Shown: positions 34,527 to 46,098, counted from the stretch's first letter. The stretch: 64,000 nt of DNA from Impatiens glandulifera (GCF_907164915.1 NC_061862.1:87158846-87222845), one strand, 5' to 3'. The notes: generated by a model from the sequence alone, not told the origin. Made by a program: numbers and translations.

Positions 34527-35025
34527 GACTTTATGAAGTTACTTATTAGCTGTGTGAACTCATAAGACACCGACCGACCAAGTAATTTCTATCATATGAT
34601 ATTTGTAATAATAACATTGTTAAAAATGTTACATTAGACAATCATAATGTGAGATAATGGTAATCTGGTTTGTGATCTTTTGTTAAAAATGTTACTATGA
34701 CAGTGATATCTTTTCTTTAAGCTTGTGGCTTAATTCTATTTTCTTGTTTGCCTTTATATTTTCCAAAATGACTGGTTTGAGATCATTTCTACATATTTTT
34801 TGCCTTTTAAGTGGAAGTACTAAAAGAAACCAGATTAATTTTGACCATTAAATTAGTATGAGATATTTTTCTCAAATTCAAACATAAACAACAGCCATAG
34901 AATAAAATAAACATGCATCTGTGCAGTGCAGTCCAAGAGGCACAATCAATAATAAAGAAGTCAAACATATATATAATTAATTAACTACTTTGTAGTGATC
35001 ATAGTTATACATCCCCACAATTTTA
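34527..35025. other. Pack-MULE interior between HINT and GH51 fragments
   Basis: AT-rich. The first 100 bases may be HINT 3' untranslated sequence. Nothing else is recognised. Confidence 0.4.
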
Positions 35026-36461
35026 TTACTGTATTTCGAGTAAGATAGATTGAGTCTTTCTCATGTTGAAAGTATTGACTGCAGTGGCGTTGTCTGATAT
35101 TGTATGCAGATGGTTTAAGTGATCAATTGTCAAGTCTAAACATGTAAACGAATGCGGGGAGATCGTTACATCTATTTTCGTGTCTATGTTATCAAACACA
35201 CTCTGGATTGGAGCCAACTACACATTGCAACGAACTTATATATGGGTGAAATCCTCCTTAAATCTGTTGTTCCAGATTATGTGTTCCATTATGTACCACC
35301 TTCACAAAATATGTTGACTCTTCATTGGGATCATATAAAAAATAGAGTATCACTTTGATATAAACACCATCATTAGTGTAATAGTATTATAGTAGACAAG
35401 AGTCAAATAAAACATATGCACCTTTTATCATTGGAGTTAACAAACAGAGGTGCATAACTGACCATTGACACAACATCATTGCATTCAAGTATCAAAGGCG
35501 AGCAAAGAAAGGTTAAAAATTCGAAAAAGTAAAGAAGATATATAATTGCCTCCTTGTTCATTTTTTGCATATTAGTGGAAAAAAACTATATTTACATATA
35601 ACCAAGTATTATCATCTATAAGCAAGCTTTTAATGATCTTTTTTTAGAATTATATAAAAAAAAAACTGTTCTTTTCTACACCAATAAGGAATCCAGCTTC
35701 AGCTAATGCTGCTAGAAGGCTTCCTTGACCAACATTTTTTTCTGTCACAGTGTATTCACTAACGAAAGCCTGAAATAATAGAGTCGGCCTCAGAACCATC
35801 TAAATGTTTCTTGCAACAATTATCTTTTTGTTAATATATATTTATGGAATTAAGTAAATATAAGACAAGATTTAGCGCGTACCTTTGGGCCATTTCGTGA
35901 TGTTTGATCAAACTTATAAGTCTTAGAGAAGACATCATCTGCATTGTTATAAATTTGTTGAGAAAATCAATCTATTAACAAAAAAAAATCTAATAACAGG
36001 AAGGAAGATTGTGAGAATATTCAGTTCAAATTCTAATTTATACAAAATTACTTATCTTACATAAAAATCATCTGGATGATCCAATGGTTGAGAAGAACCG
36101 TCACAAATTGTGATTATCTGGATGTCTGGATAGGCGTGTTTTATGGCAGAATAGAACTGGAGGTAATTCCCTGAAACAACATAGGTTTTCGCAATTTCAA
36201 ATAGATTATGCATTTCATTTCAGAATTTTGTCATTTGATGGTTTCACATTCGCAGATCATTGAATACTAACATATTTTATTACTATTCATAAAATATGGA
36301 TCTTTTTCAATAAAAAAATATCATTGAATAGTAACAAAGTCTTCATTCCCAATAGCAACATATTTCAAGTCAAAAGGTTATGGGTCCCCCATTACTGCAC
36401 GCATAGAACCCCAGGTTGATTTGGAGTCACCCCTAGCAAACTCAATTCCATCAAGAATCTC
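35026..36461 (-). pseudogene. GH51 alpha-L-arabinofuranosidase gene fragment, several exons
   Basis: Minus-strand pieces in gene order. From 36461: EILDGIEFARG, AVMGDP, stop, PFDLKYVAIGNED. At 36170-36062: GNYLQFYSAIKHAYPDIQII, CDGSSQPLDHPDDFY. Near 35960-35885: DDVFSKTYKFDQTSRNGPK. Near 35775-35685: AFVSEYTVTEKNVGQGSLLA, LAEAGFLIG. At 35217-35026: APIQSVFDNIDTKIDVTISP, HSFTCLDLTID. Plant GH51 enzymes are secreted and release arabinose from wall arabinans and arabinoxylans. GNE and SEY, which hold the probable catalytic Glu residues, are retained. The N-terminal third (signal peptide and sugar-binding-like domain) is absent, and stops interrupt the rest. Its first exon extends into the right inverted repeat and is copied in the left one. 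Confidence 0.88.
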
Positions 36462-37436
36462 CTGCAATAATGGAAAATAATGTTCAAACAAACTAAAAAT
36501 TATATTTATTTCAAAAAATCAGGAAATGGAAAATGTGTACCATAGTAATTAATCCATATGTTAAGTAATTTACTTAATTGCAGCAAAAGGAAAATTTGGC
36601 AGAAAATATGTGGATGCAACTTCTAAAAGATCAAAATAGGAATAGGTTCATCATCAATGGAAGATGGAAGACAAAATGAAAGAGCATGTTTTTAATATAA
36701 ATGAGCATTGAATTCATGGTTCATCGTCCAATCTGACTTTCTGCCTACTCCATCAATCAATCTGCCTACGCTAGCGAATCCTCTACCGATGTTGAGAGTG
36801 TTAAGCTCCGTCGGATTCTCCTCTTCAATTTCCATATCCGTCGAAATGTTTAACTTCTGCTTCCATAGATCAATGAATTACAAACCCATGTGTTGTTGAT
36901 TATCATTTATATAGATAAACTTGTAAGATTTACTTAAAATCCTAAATCCTCATCCAACATAATAGCACTTGGATAATATTCAAAACCCTAAAATACATAA
37001 GAATGCATTGAGACAAGAATGTCTTACCTTAGAGGAACAGCGGGATCGAAGGGGATAGGGTTTGAGAGAGAGTCGGAACCCTAAAAATTGGAGATTTAAA
37101 ATGAGGATCAAAATTAGGCGTTTTATATAATATGAAAGACGCATATTACATAAAGCGCGTATATGTAATATGCGTCTTTCAATGTACGCATATTACATAT
37201 TACACGTAAGTGTAATTCGCGTAAGTGTAATACGCGTAAGTGTAATTCGCGTAAATGTAATACGCGTAAGTGTAATTCGCGTAAGTGTATTACGCGCAAG
37301 TATAATTCGAGTAAGTGCAATTACAGGGGTAAAATGGACATTTCGCAGGGCAAAAAGGCCCATTTTGCAAACATTAGTAGGCGCGGGCCTTTTTTGGAAT
37401 TAAGCCACTCATGAGGGCCATTTCATCAAATTCCCC
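36351..37436 (-). repeat. Right terminal inverted repeat of the Pack-MULE
   Basis: Inverted copy of 31938-32993. It ends AAATTCCCC before the TTTTTTATT duplication and carries the 15-bp array at 37201-37322. Its inner edge runs on into GH51 sequence without a break, whereas the left arm's edge is a break. This suggests the right arm is the original and the left arm acquired the GH51 piece by copying. Confidence 0.93.
37121..37129 (-). promoter_or_regulatory. TATA box in the right arm, pointing inward
   Basis: TATATAAAA on the minus strand, with the same pyrimidine-rich leader and splice donor (CTCTAAG/GTAAGA, exon end at 37028). It would drive minus-strand transcription through the small frame and the GH51 pieces. 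Confidence 0.6.
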
Positions 37437-37445
37437 TTTTTTATT

Positions 37446-38826
37446 TGGTAATTTTTTTTTATCATGTTCTTATTTTGTTTTGTTTTGTTAGGTTGATCTA
37501 AAATTTAAAAATTTTATTTAATTCGTCAGATCTCTCCTACCAAATGAAAACAAATTAAATAATTTTAAGTGATAATAATCCTGACAAAATTCTAATTTTC
37601 AGATAATAGAAAGAAAAAAAAACATGATTATATAATGTACTAACTCTAAAGATTAGGTTGTCCTGCGAATTTCAATTTTTATTTTTTAAAATAAAGAAAT
37701 TATGTAACATTACAAAACCTAATATAAAGAGATTAAGTCCAACATTATACTCTCAATGATGACCTTTTATATTAAACTATGAATATTAAACTACTAAACA
37801 AAGTAATTTAAAATAATGAATTAAAAAGTTAGAAAAATCATTTTGTTATTTACCCTCGTATACTAAAACCTCGTATTATTTTTTTTAATTTATTTTAGTA
37901 TCGGAGGTTGTCTAGTTTTATTTTTAACCACACAGATTTGAGTTGGTGTTAAATTTTGTTCGATCCAACATTATATTTAATTAAGTCGGATTTTTCATTT
38001 CGGATTTTTATAATTCAAATAATACTCTCGATTTTCGATGGAGGTTGTTTGCTGCTCATATCCATTAATTGTGTTGTTATTACTTTCTCGAGTTTGTGTA
38101 CCTCTATTTCTTAGCAGCAAAATATAGAAAATTGTCCAATCAAGAGTTATTTCTCTTTTATTCCATAAAAAGTTATTGAAACTCTTCATTTTGTAGTCCC
38201 TTACATACATTTATATATATATACATATATGGTCAGCTATCACTTCACCGAATTTTTTCCGATGTTGATTAACTATTAATGAAATAAATAATTCCCCCAA
38301 TTAGCTTAATTTCTATCGATAAATTCTAGCTATTATTTGAGTCTATTTGAAAATTTCAATATAGAGGATTGAACTTTCTACAATACTTATGGCACTTTGT
38401 ATGAGACTCAACCGATACATGCCTGGCTCCTAAATGAAATCTGCTATTTTTTTTAAGATTCATATATCTATCTTACCCAATAACCAATTCTCGTCAACTT
38501 AATTTTTTTTAAAGATGGAATAGCATGAAAATACAACTCAATTATTTCAATAAATAATAAAAGAAAGATCAAAACTTTAGAAAAACATATGTAATGATTC
38601 ATTCATGGTTCTAAAACATCTAAACCTGCGTTACATGTTTTTACATATTCATTCTTTACCGTAATAATGCTTTTTCAACTCTATCTAAAATTGAATCTAT
38701 TCAAAGCTAGATTAGAAAATTCTCAAATCTCTAGTTCCTTGGTACTAGAACTAATCAAAAAAGAGGCTTTAGTCCATTACTTTTCAAATTTTCAAAGTTA
38801 CCAAAGAAAGAGCCAACTTCTAATTC
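37446..38826. other. AT-rich intergenic DNA between the Pack-MULE and the helicase gene
   Basis: No domain or exon structure recognised. The last few hundred bases should include the helicase 3' untranslated region, as that gene ends at 38827 reading leftwards. Confidence 0.5.
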
Positions 38827-41414
38827 TCATTCTAATGAGAATAAAAATCGAATATGACTATCATTCTTATTTCTCCCCACTCCACCTACAAATGCTTTTT
38901 TAGCACCATCCTTCATATCTTGTAACTTCAACATCCTCTCTTCTATGGTATCTTTCGCAATCATTCGAACAACTTTAACTTTCTCGGTCTGCCCAATCCT
39001 ATGAACCCGATCCATGGCTTGCTCCTCCACTGCAGGGTTCCACCACGGTTCAAGAAAATACACGCGAGAGGCAACCGTCAGATTTATTCCCACACCCGAA
39101 GCTTTCAAACTCGCAAGCAAAATCGTCGCCCCGCCCACCACCGAGAACTCTTTTATAATCTTGCCTCTCTTTTTCGCATTCATAGACCCATCCAAACGTA
39201 AAAACTTAAAACCGGCCTCTCTCAAAGGTTCTTCAAGCATTATCAACATTTTCCTAAACTGCGAAAAGATAACTGATTTCCTTGAAGGCTTCTCGTTTCT
39301 AGATTCGATTAGTAGTTTTAGCAGTAGAGAAACCTTTGTCGACAACTTGGAATTCGGAACCTTGATAGGTTCATCGTTGTCTGAGACATCTTGGGGAGCC
39401 GAAAAGAGATCTGATTCTGATAAAGGGTGACGGCACAATGGGCAAACACGTCTAGTATCCTTTAGTGTTTTCAAGATGCAGGCTTTACAAAATAAGTGGG
39501 CACAACACGTGATGATCATGTTTGTTGTCGGACACATACATATGGGACAATCGAAATCTTCCCCTTCTTGTAAAAATGCCACCATCTTTTTTAGTAATTC
39601 TGGATTGTTCTTCACATCTGCAACCACGCATAAAACAGAACCATTCAGAACTTTTCGGTTCTTTTAAACATTTTTAGTTCATATGCATGTTCTCTTGCAT
39701 ACACAATACTAGGTAAGGATTAAGGAAAATACCTTCTATTACAGATGGGAGCAAGAGTTTGATATCTGCAGGGCACAAAGCGACATCTAAACAGACCTGG
39801 CGTAGGCGTAAGATTAAAGTGAGTATACTCGTAAAATTGTTTGTTACTCTATTTAGACTCATATATTTCGAGACAATAACCCTTGCATCTTTTTCCAACT
39901 CATCGTACAAAGTTCGTTCAGATGAAGAAAGTTCCACATAGCAAGTCTCTATAGACTTCTCGGGCAGCAATCCAGCTAAGCTTCCTTCTTTTGTTCTCCT
40001 CAAACTCAATGTTGCTATCAAAGTCTGTCATCACAACAACATAACATCAATTGATTCAGATGAAAATCGTTGTATTTGTATCATAGAACAATACATAATC
40101 AATCACCTGCAAACGAGCGAGTCCCACTTGAAATTCTTGAGCAAGTGGTCTTGAAATCAACCTCCTCCAATAGCATCTTATTGAAAATGGCTGGAATCTT
40201 AAAAAGGTCATAAAAGCAAACAAATCAAAAGATCCATTCTGTACCGGTGTTCCCGGTGACAGCCCACCTCATCTTAGCACTCAGGTTAGTAACAACGCGA
40301 CTCTGTTGAGTTTTGAAATTCTTAATAACATGTGCTTCATCCAAAACAAGCCGCCACCATTCGATCTTCTTCATAGCCGACTCTTTCCAAGATTCTTCAG
40401 AAACTAGAGTTGCATATGTTGTAAAACAATATCATATTTTTGAAGTTCTGTAGGATCATCAGTTCTTTCACCATGATACATATACATCTTCATGCTCCCT
40501 GGTTTGGTATGATCTCCTAATTGAGTTACCCATGTTGAAATTACAGATGGAGGACAAACAACCAAAGTTGTTTTCAAACTCTGTTTTTCTACCTTCAGTT
40601 TCTTTCTTGAACTTTTAGTTGGTTGTTTATCGAAAGCAATCAAGGAAAGCAAAGTTAGAGTTTTACCCAATCCCATATCATCTGCTAAGATTCCGCCTCG
40701 CAATGGATGGGGACGGACTCTGGTCTGATGGTTTGTCAATACATTAACATAAACCCCATCTTTCTCCTCCCAAAAAGGAGGCAATTCGTTTGATGTTTCT
40801 TGGTGAACTAACCATCCCAAACCTTCTTTCTGATGAGGGAGGAGTTCCGATTTGATAATATCATATGGCGGTTCCAATTTCTCTAGCTCTCTCTTGCTTA
40901 TTTTCTCGTTCATCAGTTCGAATATCTCATCCACCTCTTCCTGACTCTTCCCTTTTCTTCTCCCCCTCACCATTGCCGTTTCAGACAAGCTAAACCCAGC
41001 ATCATTTTTAGATATTAACTGTAACCCACCTCTGGAAAGTTCTGATCGAACCGTGTTGAACTCCCCGCGTCGCGCGAAGATGTTCACTTGAACCCGGAAA
41101 TCGAAAATTGGGCGGTTTTCCCTTACGGAATTGAGAGCGATGCCGTCGACTGTAATCAGATTCTGGTCGATAAGCGGTGCAAGAACAGACGCGACTATAT
41201 TCTCTATATAACCCACCTTAATAGTACACGTATTGAATACCATAATTGCGTTGGGTTCGGAGGAATTCTGAGACTCTCTTACCAAAACCACCATCTCCCG
41301 GCCGCTGATTTTTCCACCTTCATGCTTAATATCGTCGGTTTGGCATGAAACGAATCCAAGCAGGCTTTCAATGTCTTCTTTGTCAGAGTTTGAAAGATGG
41401 TCATTCTCATCCAT
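38827..41414 (-). CDS. SMARCA3-like 1 HIRAN/SNF2/RING helicase, three exons, two frameshifts
   Basis: Exons 40107-41414, 39733-40024 and 38827-39617 with GT-AG introns; about 797 codons. Order: HIRAN-like N terminus (KISGREMVVLVRE, about residues 15-130), SNF2 ATPase (LLPHQKEGLGWL, Walker A DDMGLGKT, LVLDEAHVIKN), RING finger in exon 3 (CPICMCPTT ... CAHLFCKACI ... CPLCRHPL), helicase C-terminal lobe (FSQFRKML, LDGSMNAKKRG, SGVGINL, motif VI DRVHRIGQ). This is the plant SMARCA3-like protein 1/RAD5 group (Arabidopsis At5g05130 type), nuclear translocases with a ubiquitin-ligase RING used in DNA-damage tolerance or chromatin work. Near 40421 one base is missing and near 40252-40254 one is extra. 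Together they shift about 57 codons holding the DEAH box, so either the allele is disrupted or the assembly has two errors. The last 25 residues are diverged from the usual C terminus. Confidence 0.88.
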
Positions 41415-41890
41415 AACTACTTCTTGGAATGGCGTAAAAGTTCCGGTGAAGATTTTGGAATTCGGACCGCTGCTTGATCTTGAGTGAAAGAACCCCCCGC
41501 CTCTGTTTGAAATTTCACACTTAAACTTTTTAAAAGCTTTAAATAATAATTATCTTGATTTATGAGCGGTTAGGTTTGATTTGTTTATTGATCACTTAGT
41601 TTTTATTTTTTTTTTTCTTTGAATTTTCATATATACTTGTCATGTTTATGTTAATAAAAGTTTTTATTATTATTAACTAGAAAAATTATCCATTCACACG
41701 GATACAAATATAAAAAAAAAACAAATTTTAAAATAAATTATAATAATATGTATTTAATATTTAAAATTGATTTATTAAATCATGAATAATATATTAAAAT
41801 AAAAAATAAAACAATCTCATTTATTATTACCACCAATTTCATCGCAAATTTTAACCAATATCATTCAAATACAACTTGACATTTTTTATC
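41415..41890. other. Upstream region of the helicase gene
   Basis: The first 100 bases beyond the ATG (41415-41510) are GC-richer and probably hold the 5' untranslated region and promoter. No clear TATA box is seen. The rest is AT-rich. Confidence 0.45.
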
Positions 41891-42441
41891 CTTGATTAGA
41901 CTAACCATTCATCTCATTCCACATTTATTCACCTCAATAATCAATCTCTAATATGTGACCTTACACTTTACTTCGGTCAAATCAATCATCTCTATTTACT
42001 CTCACATATATATCCAAATTAACCACAACTCTCGACTCGACAATCCAGACACTTTTAAAATTAAGCATCATTATATATATATATATATATATATATTAAT
42101 TAGTTAAAAAATTGAACTTATATTGTTAAAATGTTCTACATCAAATTTGGTGTTGAATTTAAAATATAAAGTCTTATTAGTTTATTTGGTTAAATCATTA
42201 TAATGTTAGGTTGCAAGTTCGAAACATATATATAGCATTTTTAATTTTATTTTTAACCGTTTTAAGTTTATGGGCGGGTCAATCCACAATTCGATTCAAT
42301 TATCCATTTACACTCAAATATATCCAAGTTAACCACAGCTCTTCACTCGGTAATCCGGACACTTTTCAAATTAAGCATCATTATATATAGATTAACCACA
42401 ACTCTCGACCCGACAATCCGAACACTTTTGAAATTAAGCAT

Positions 42442-42479
<38 letters not shown>

Positions 42480-42900
42480 TAGTTAAAAAATTGAACTTAT
42501 ATTGTTAAAATGTCCCACATCAAATTTAGTGTTGAATTTAGAATATAAAGTTTTATTAGCCTAATTCGTTAAATGGTTATACTTATTTTGTTAGTTGTAA
42601 GTTTGAAACATATATATAGCATTTTTAATTTTATTTTTAACCGTTTTAAGTTTATGGGCGGGTCACCCACAATCCGACTCAAGTATCCATTTACTCTCAC
42701 ATATATATCCAAATTAATCAAACCTCTCGACCCGATAATCCGAACACTATTGAAATTAAGCATCATTATATATATATATATTAGTTAGTTAAAACGTTGA
42801 CTTATATTTTTAAAATGTTACGCGTTCATCAAATTTAATGTTGAATTTAAAATATAAAGTCTTATTAGCATAGTTGATTAAAAAGTTGTACTTGTTTTGT
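41891..42900 (+). repeat. Tandem cluster of the (TA)n-flanked repeat (copies B-D plus partials)
   Basis: Two near-complete copies (about 42071-42388 and 42445-42770) start with TATATATATTAATTAGTTAA and AAAATTGAACTTATATTG. They run through TTTATGGGCGGGTCAA and end ACTTTTGAAATTAAGCATCA at another (TA)n tract. Partial copies lie at about 41891-42066, 42389-42444 and 42780-42900. Copy A at 24818-25107 is in opposite orientation. Each copy begins and ends in TA repeats, which could reflect insertion into microsatellites or recombination between them. Confidence 0.7.
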
Positions 42901-43198
42901 TTTGTTTCAGGCGTGAACGACACAATTGACACGAACATAATGATCATCACGATCGATAATATATCAAGCTCGCGGTTCGCTTGTTGTTCGCGGTTGCTAG
43001 TCGTTTCGGGTCTCTTTCGGTACAATCGGCACGAACAACGCAAACGACACGGTATCTCTAATAACTAGGTCGTTCATTCATCTGCAAAACCTGGTTGGAG
43101 GGTTAAGGTTTCTAGTTTACCTTGTTCTGTAATAGCTAGGGTTTCTGGTGTACCCTATTCTATAATTATTCTATTTTGATGTTGTTTTCTGTTCTTCA
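42901..43198. other. Unassigned stretch with CG-rich words
   Basis: Contains GCTCGCGGTTCGCTTG and TTCGGTACAATCGGCACG at 42960-43050. A diverged relative may lie at 45050-45125 (ACTCGCGGTACAAACGAC). No gene is seen. Confidence 0.35.
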
Positions 43199-44184
43199 TT
43201 AAAATTAGAAGAAAGAAAAATAATAAGGATAAAGAAGTCAAAGAATTTATGATGGAAGGTGTAAGGGAGGTAACTAAAAATGAAATTAATAGAATTGCTG
43301 TAGAAATTATCCATGAAAAATAGGAATGCAACAAAAGTCAAGAACCAATTGTTGATAAAAATTCTGAAGAAAATATAGGAGGAAAACAGGAGAAGAAAGA
43401 AGAAATTTGGAAAGTTGGTTACAATGAAAAAGAAAATCTCTTTGGACTGAAAAATCAAATCATAAAGCTCCTAATGCACGCAAAGAAAAGAGAGATTGTG
43501 CTCAACAAAGATAAAATGCAGCAAACTACCGTTCAATTGAATGTACACTTTCTGAAGGACTGAAATTTACTAAAGAATGAAGAGTATAAAAAATAGTGAA
43601 CTAGTTAGTTGAAACAATGAGGGAGCTAATGAAGTCCCCTAAATCTAAGACTTATACTATCAGTTGGAGAGTAAACGAAGTCTGGAAAAATAATGCAAGA
43701 AAGAAAGCTGATGATTATGTTATAAAGGAAAAATTTACTTGGACGATGTTAAACAAAAGTGGAGGTACTCACTTCTCCTTTTGAATTTAAACTGCCAACT
43801 GAAGTGGATGAAAAATGTGTTAAAGAATGGGAAAATGTAGTGGTTGAAAACTACATAGGGAAGAATAAAATATCATTCTCAGTCATCAAGAAAGCCTTAA
43901 TGAAACAATAGGAGCGGAAGGAACTAGAGAAGGTTTCTACAAATATACATGATCTCTATTTTCTGCACTTCAAGAAGAAATCAAACTTGGATGATGTTCT
44001 AAAACATGGACATACTTATATTGGATCCAACTGTATGAAGTTGGAGAAATGGTCTGAAGAATTGAACCTACTAAGTAAACCAAAAGAAACATCCCAATAT
44101 AGTTTAAGTTTTGGAACATCCCAGCACACATGTACAATGCAGAAGCTCTAAGTCACTTTGCAAGTTTATTGGAGAAAATAAATA
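43199..44184 (+). pseudogene. LINE-type ORF1 relic (DUF4283-like)
   Basis: A lysine/glutamate-rich segment (43199-43562, one internal stop, for example GVREVTKNEINRIAVEII) is followed, after breaks, by a DUF4283-like region at about 43780-44184. That reads FEFKLPTEVDEKCVKEWENV, DLYFLHFKKKSNLDDVL, YIGSNCMKLEKWSEELNL and, in a shifted frame, WNIPAHMYNAEALSHFASLL. The last pattern (W.. .P......E.L...AS) and the preceding G..Y......L..W are characteristic of DUF4283 in plant LINE and related gag-like proteins, which bind nucleic acid. At least four stops or shifts are present. The zinc knuckle and ORF2 (endonuclease, RT) are not found to the right, where a foldback MITE intervenes. The identification rests on pattern, not alignment. 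Confidence 0.55.
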
Positions 44185-44292
44185 AATAAATGTCGGACAA
44201 AATAAATTAATTAAAAGTCCGACAAAATAAATAAACAAAATATAATTAGTGAATAAATAAATAAAATAAATGATACATATATATTGCAAATT

Positions 44293-44967
44293 GCTTTTCC
44301 CACACCCTCCCATATTCCCACCCCGCCCCCATTCCTTAATTAACTCAAACATTACTTATTTATCTCTTTCATTTTTATATATTTACCTTTCTTATCTTAT
44401 TTATTTTACTTATTTTATTTTATTTAATAATTAAGTTTTTTATCATTAAATATAATTCATTAATTAATTTTTAATATTTGTTTTCTATTTTATTTATTTA
44501 ATTAAAAATACAAAATATTATTTTTTTATATTATAATTGTTTAAAATATATTAAATATTAAAGTGTGTCTTGATTTAATAAAATATAAATATTTAATATT
44601 TTATTATATTAATTATATATATATATATATTAAAATACTTATAAAAATAATAGTTGAATGATTCAATTTTTATTATAAATTAAATTATCTATTAAATAAT
44701 AATTTAATATTAAATATATTTTAAATAATTATAATATAAAAATAATAATATTTTGTATTTTTAATTAAATAAATAAAGTTAAAAAAACATATTAAAAATT
44801 AATTAATTAATTATATTTAAAAAAAACTTTATAATTAAATAAAATAAATAAGTAAAATAAATAAAATAAAAAAGGTAAATATACAAAAGTGAAAGGGATA
44901 AATAAATAATTTTGAAGTTAATTGAGGAGTGAAGGTGGGGTGGGAATATGGGAGGGGGTGGGAAAAT

Positions 44968-44969
<2 letters not shown>
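44293..44969. mobile_element. Foldback (long inverted repeat) MITE, about 680 bp
   Basis: Left end CTTTTCCCACACCCTCCCAT, right end the inverted GGGAGGGGGTGGGAAAA. The two halves are complementary nearly to the centre (about 44620-44640), so a single strand would fold into a long hairpin. It is flanked by TA-rich tracts. No coding capacity. The ends do not match the Pack-MULE ends. Confidence 0.75.

Positions 44970-44972
<3 letters not shown>

Positions 44973-45019
<47 letters not shown>
44973..45019. repeat. (TA)n microsatellite
   Basis: About 47 bases of alternating TA directly right of the foldback element. Open frames through it give meaningless Ile-Tyr repeats. Confidence 0.9.
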
Positions 45020-45023
<4 letters not shown>

Positions 45024-45240
45024 TGGATGTTTTTGCAGAAAAAAATAAATAAAACTCGCGGTACAAACGACAGGAACAACTCAAATGTCACGAGCGAAAC
45101 GAACGTCACTAACGACAAAGACAATCAAAAAAAAGTTTTTGGGAAATTTGGAGATTTTTAAAATTAGAATTATAGAAAATGGTAAGATTTTAGAATAATT
45201 AAGTGTTTATGCATTTGTCCTAATTAATTTCCAATTTTCA
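45020..45240. other. Unassigned AT-rich stretch left of Tat-3
   Basis: No supported feature except the CG-containing words at 45055-45120 noted above. Confidence 0.35.
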
Positions 45241-45247
45241 AAATAAT

Positions 45248-45255
45248 TATAAATA
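45248..45255 (+). promoter_or_regulatory. TATA box in the presumed Tat-3 LTR
   Basis: TATAAATA about 850 bases before the PBS, a spacing comparable to Tat-1 (about 1045). Confidence 0.4.
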
Positions 45256-46098
45256 AGAGACGATTATACACCACCAAACAGAAGGAAAAAAAAGATGAGA
45301 GAATTACAAATTTCTTGTAGTGATATTAAGAGTAGAGAAAGAGAAGAAAAGAGAACATAATTAAGGGAGAGAGAAGAGCTCCTGAATCGCACTGTAGTGA
45401 AATTCGTCATTAACGATTACAACTCATCAGGGTTATTTGTCCGACCTTAGGAAACATCACCGTTGAATTTCTAAGTTTTATATACTTGTTTTGAACCATT
45501 CACAAGAATCCTAGGCCATGTTAAGTCATTTAATCAATTTAAAATTCGATTTGAATAAAAAACAATTCATCATCTTTGTTTGTGTCAATTTAATTCAGTA
45601 ATAGTTCGATCATTGGATGTATTATTGTTCTCTCATTAAATGTTAAACATTTATTAAAACCTAATTGCTCAATTGAACATTGAATTCATTCAATCGGAGC
45701 TCCGACGTCGTACTTGAGCTCCGGCTCAAGGACGTCGTCTTTAAGATATATTAATTTTATAAAGGTTTATTCAAATAAAGTGATGTAAAAGGTGGTCATG
45801 TTTAAAACAACGGTTTCATAGTAGAGGCTGTCATTTCGGACGGGAGTGCGGGCTACAACACTAAGACATTTTTCTGCATGTAACTAAGAACCGAACTAAA
45901 GAAGAATATTTGGAAAACAAAGGGAAAAACTAAGAATTCAAAAGACTAAAAATTTAAAAAAGAAGACGCTAAAACGTAATAATGTTAAAAAGTTTTAAAT
46001 AATTTCTTAAGGGGTCGAATTATGTGACGAACATAAACAAAACCCATTAGAAAAATGCCGAAGTCTATAAGCGACCTATTCTTTAGGTTGTACAAAAC

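Larger units (their letters stand above)
31938..37436. mobile_element. Pack-MULE carrying fragments of three host genes
   Basis: A 5.5-kb element with long terminal inverted repeats (31938-32993 and 36351-37436) that start GGGAATTT on each side. It is flanked by a perfect 9-bp duplication, TTTTTTATT, at 31929-31937 and 37437-37445. Nine-base duplications and long inverted repeats are the signature of Mutator-like elements. No transposase is present. The interior holds, in order, RabG3/Rab7 exons (+), a HINT-type exon (+) and a GH51 arabinofuranosidase (-), each with introns retained, so capture was at the DNA level. All captured pieces carry stops or frameshifts. Confidence 0.92.

Noticed and set aside
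44803..45161. Frames with long Ile-Tyr repeats on both strands
   Set aside because: They read through the (TA)n tract.
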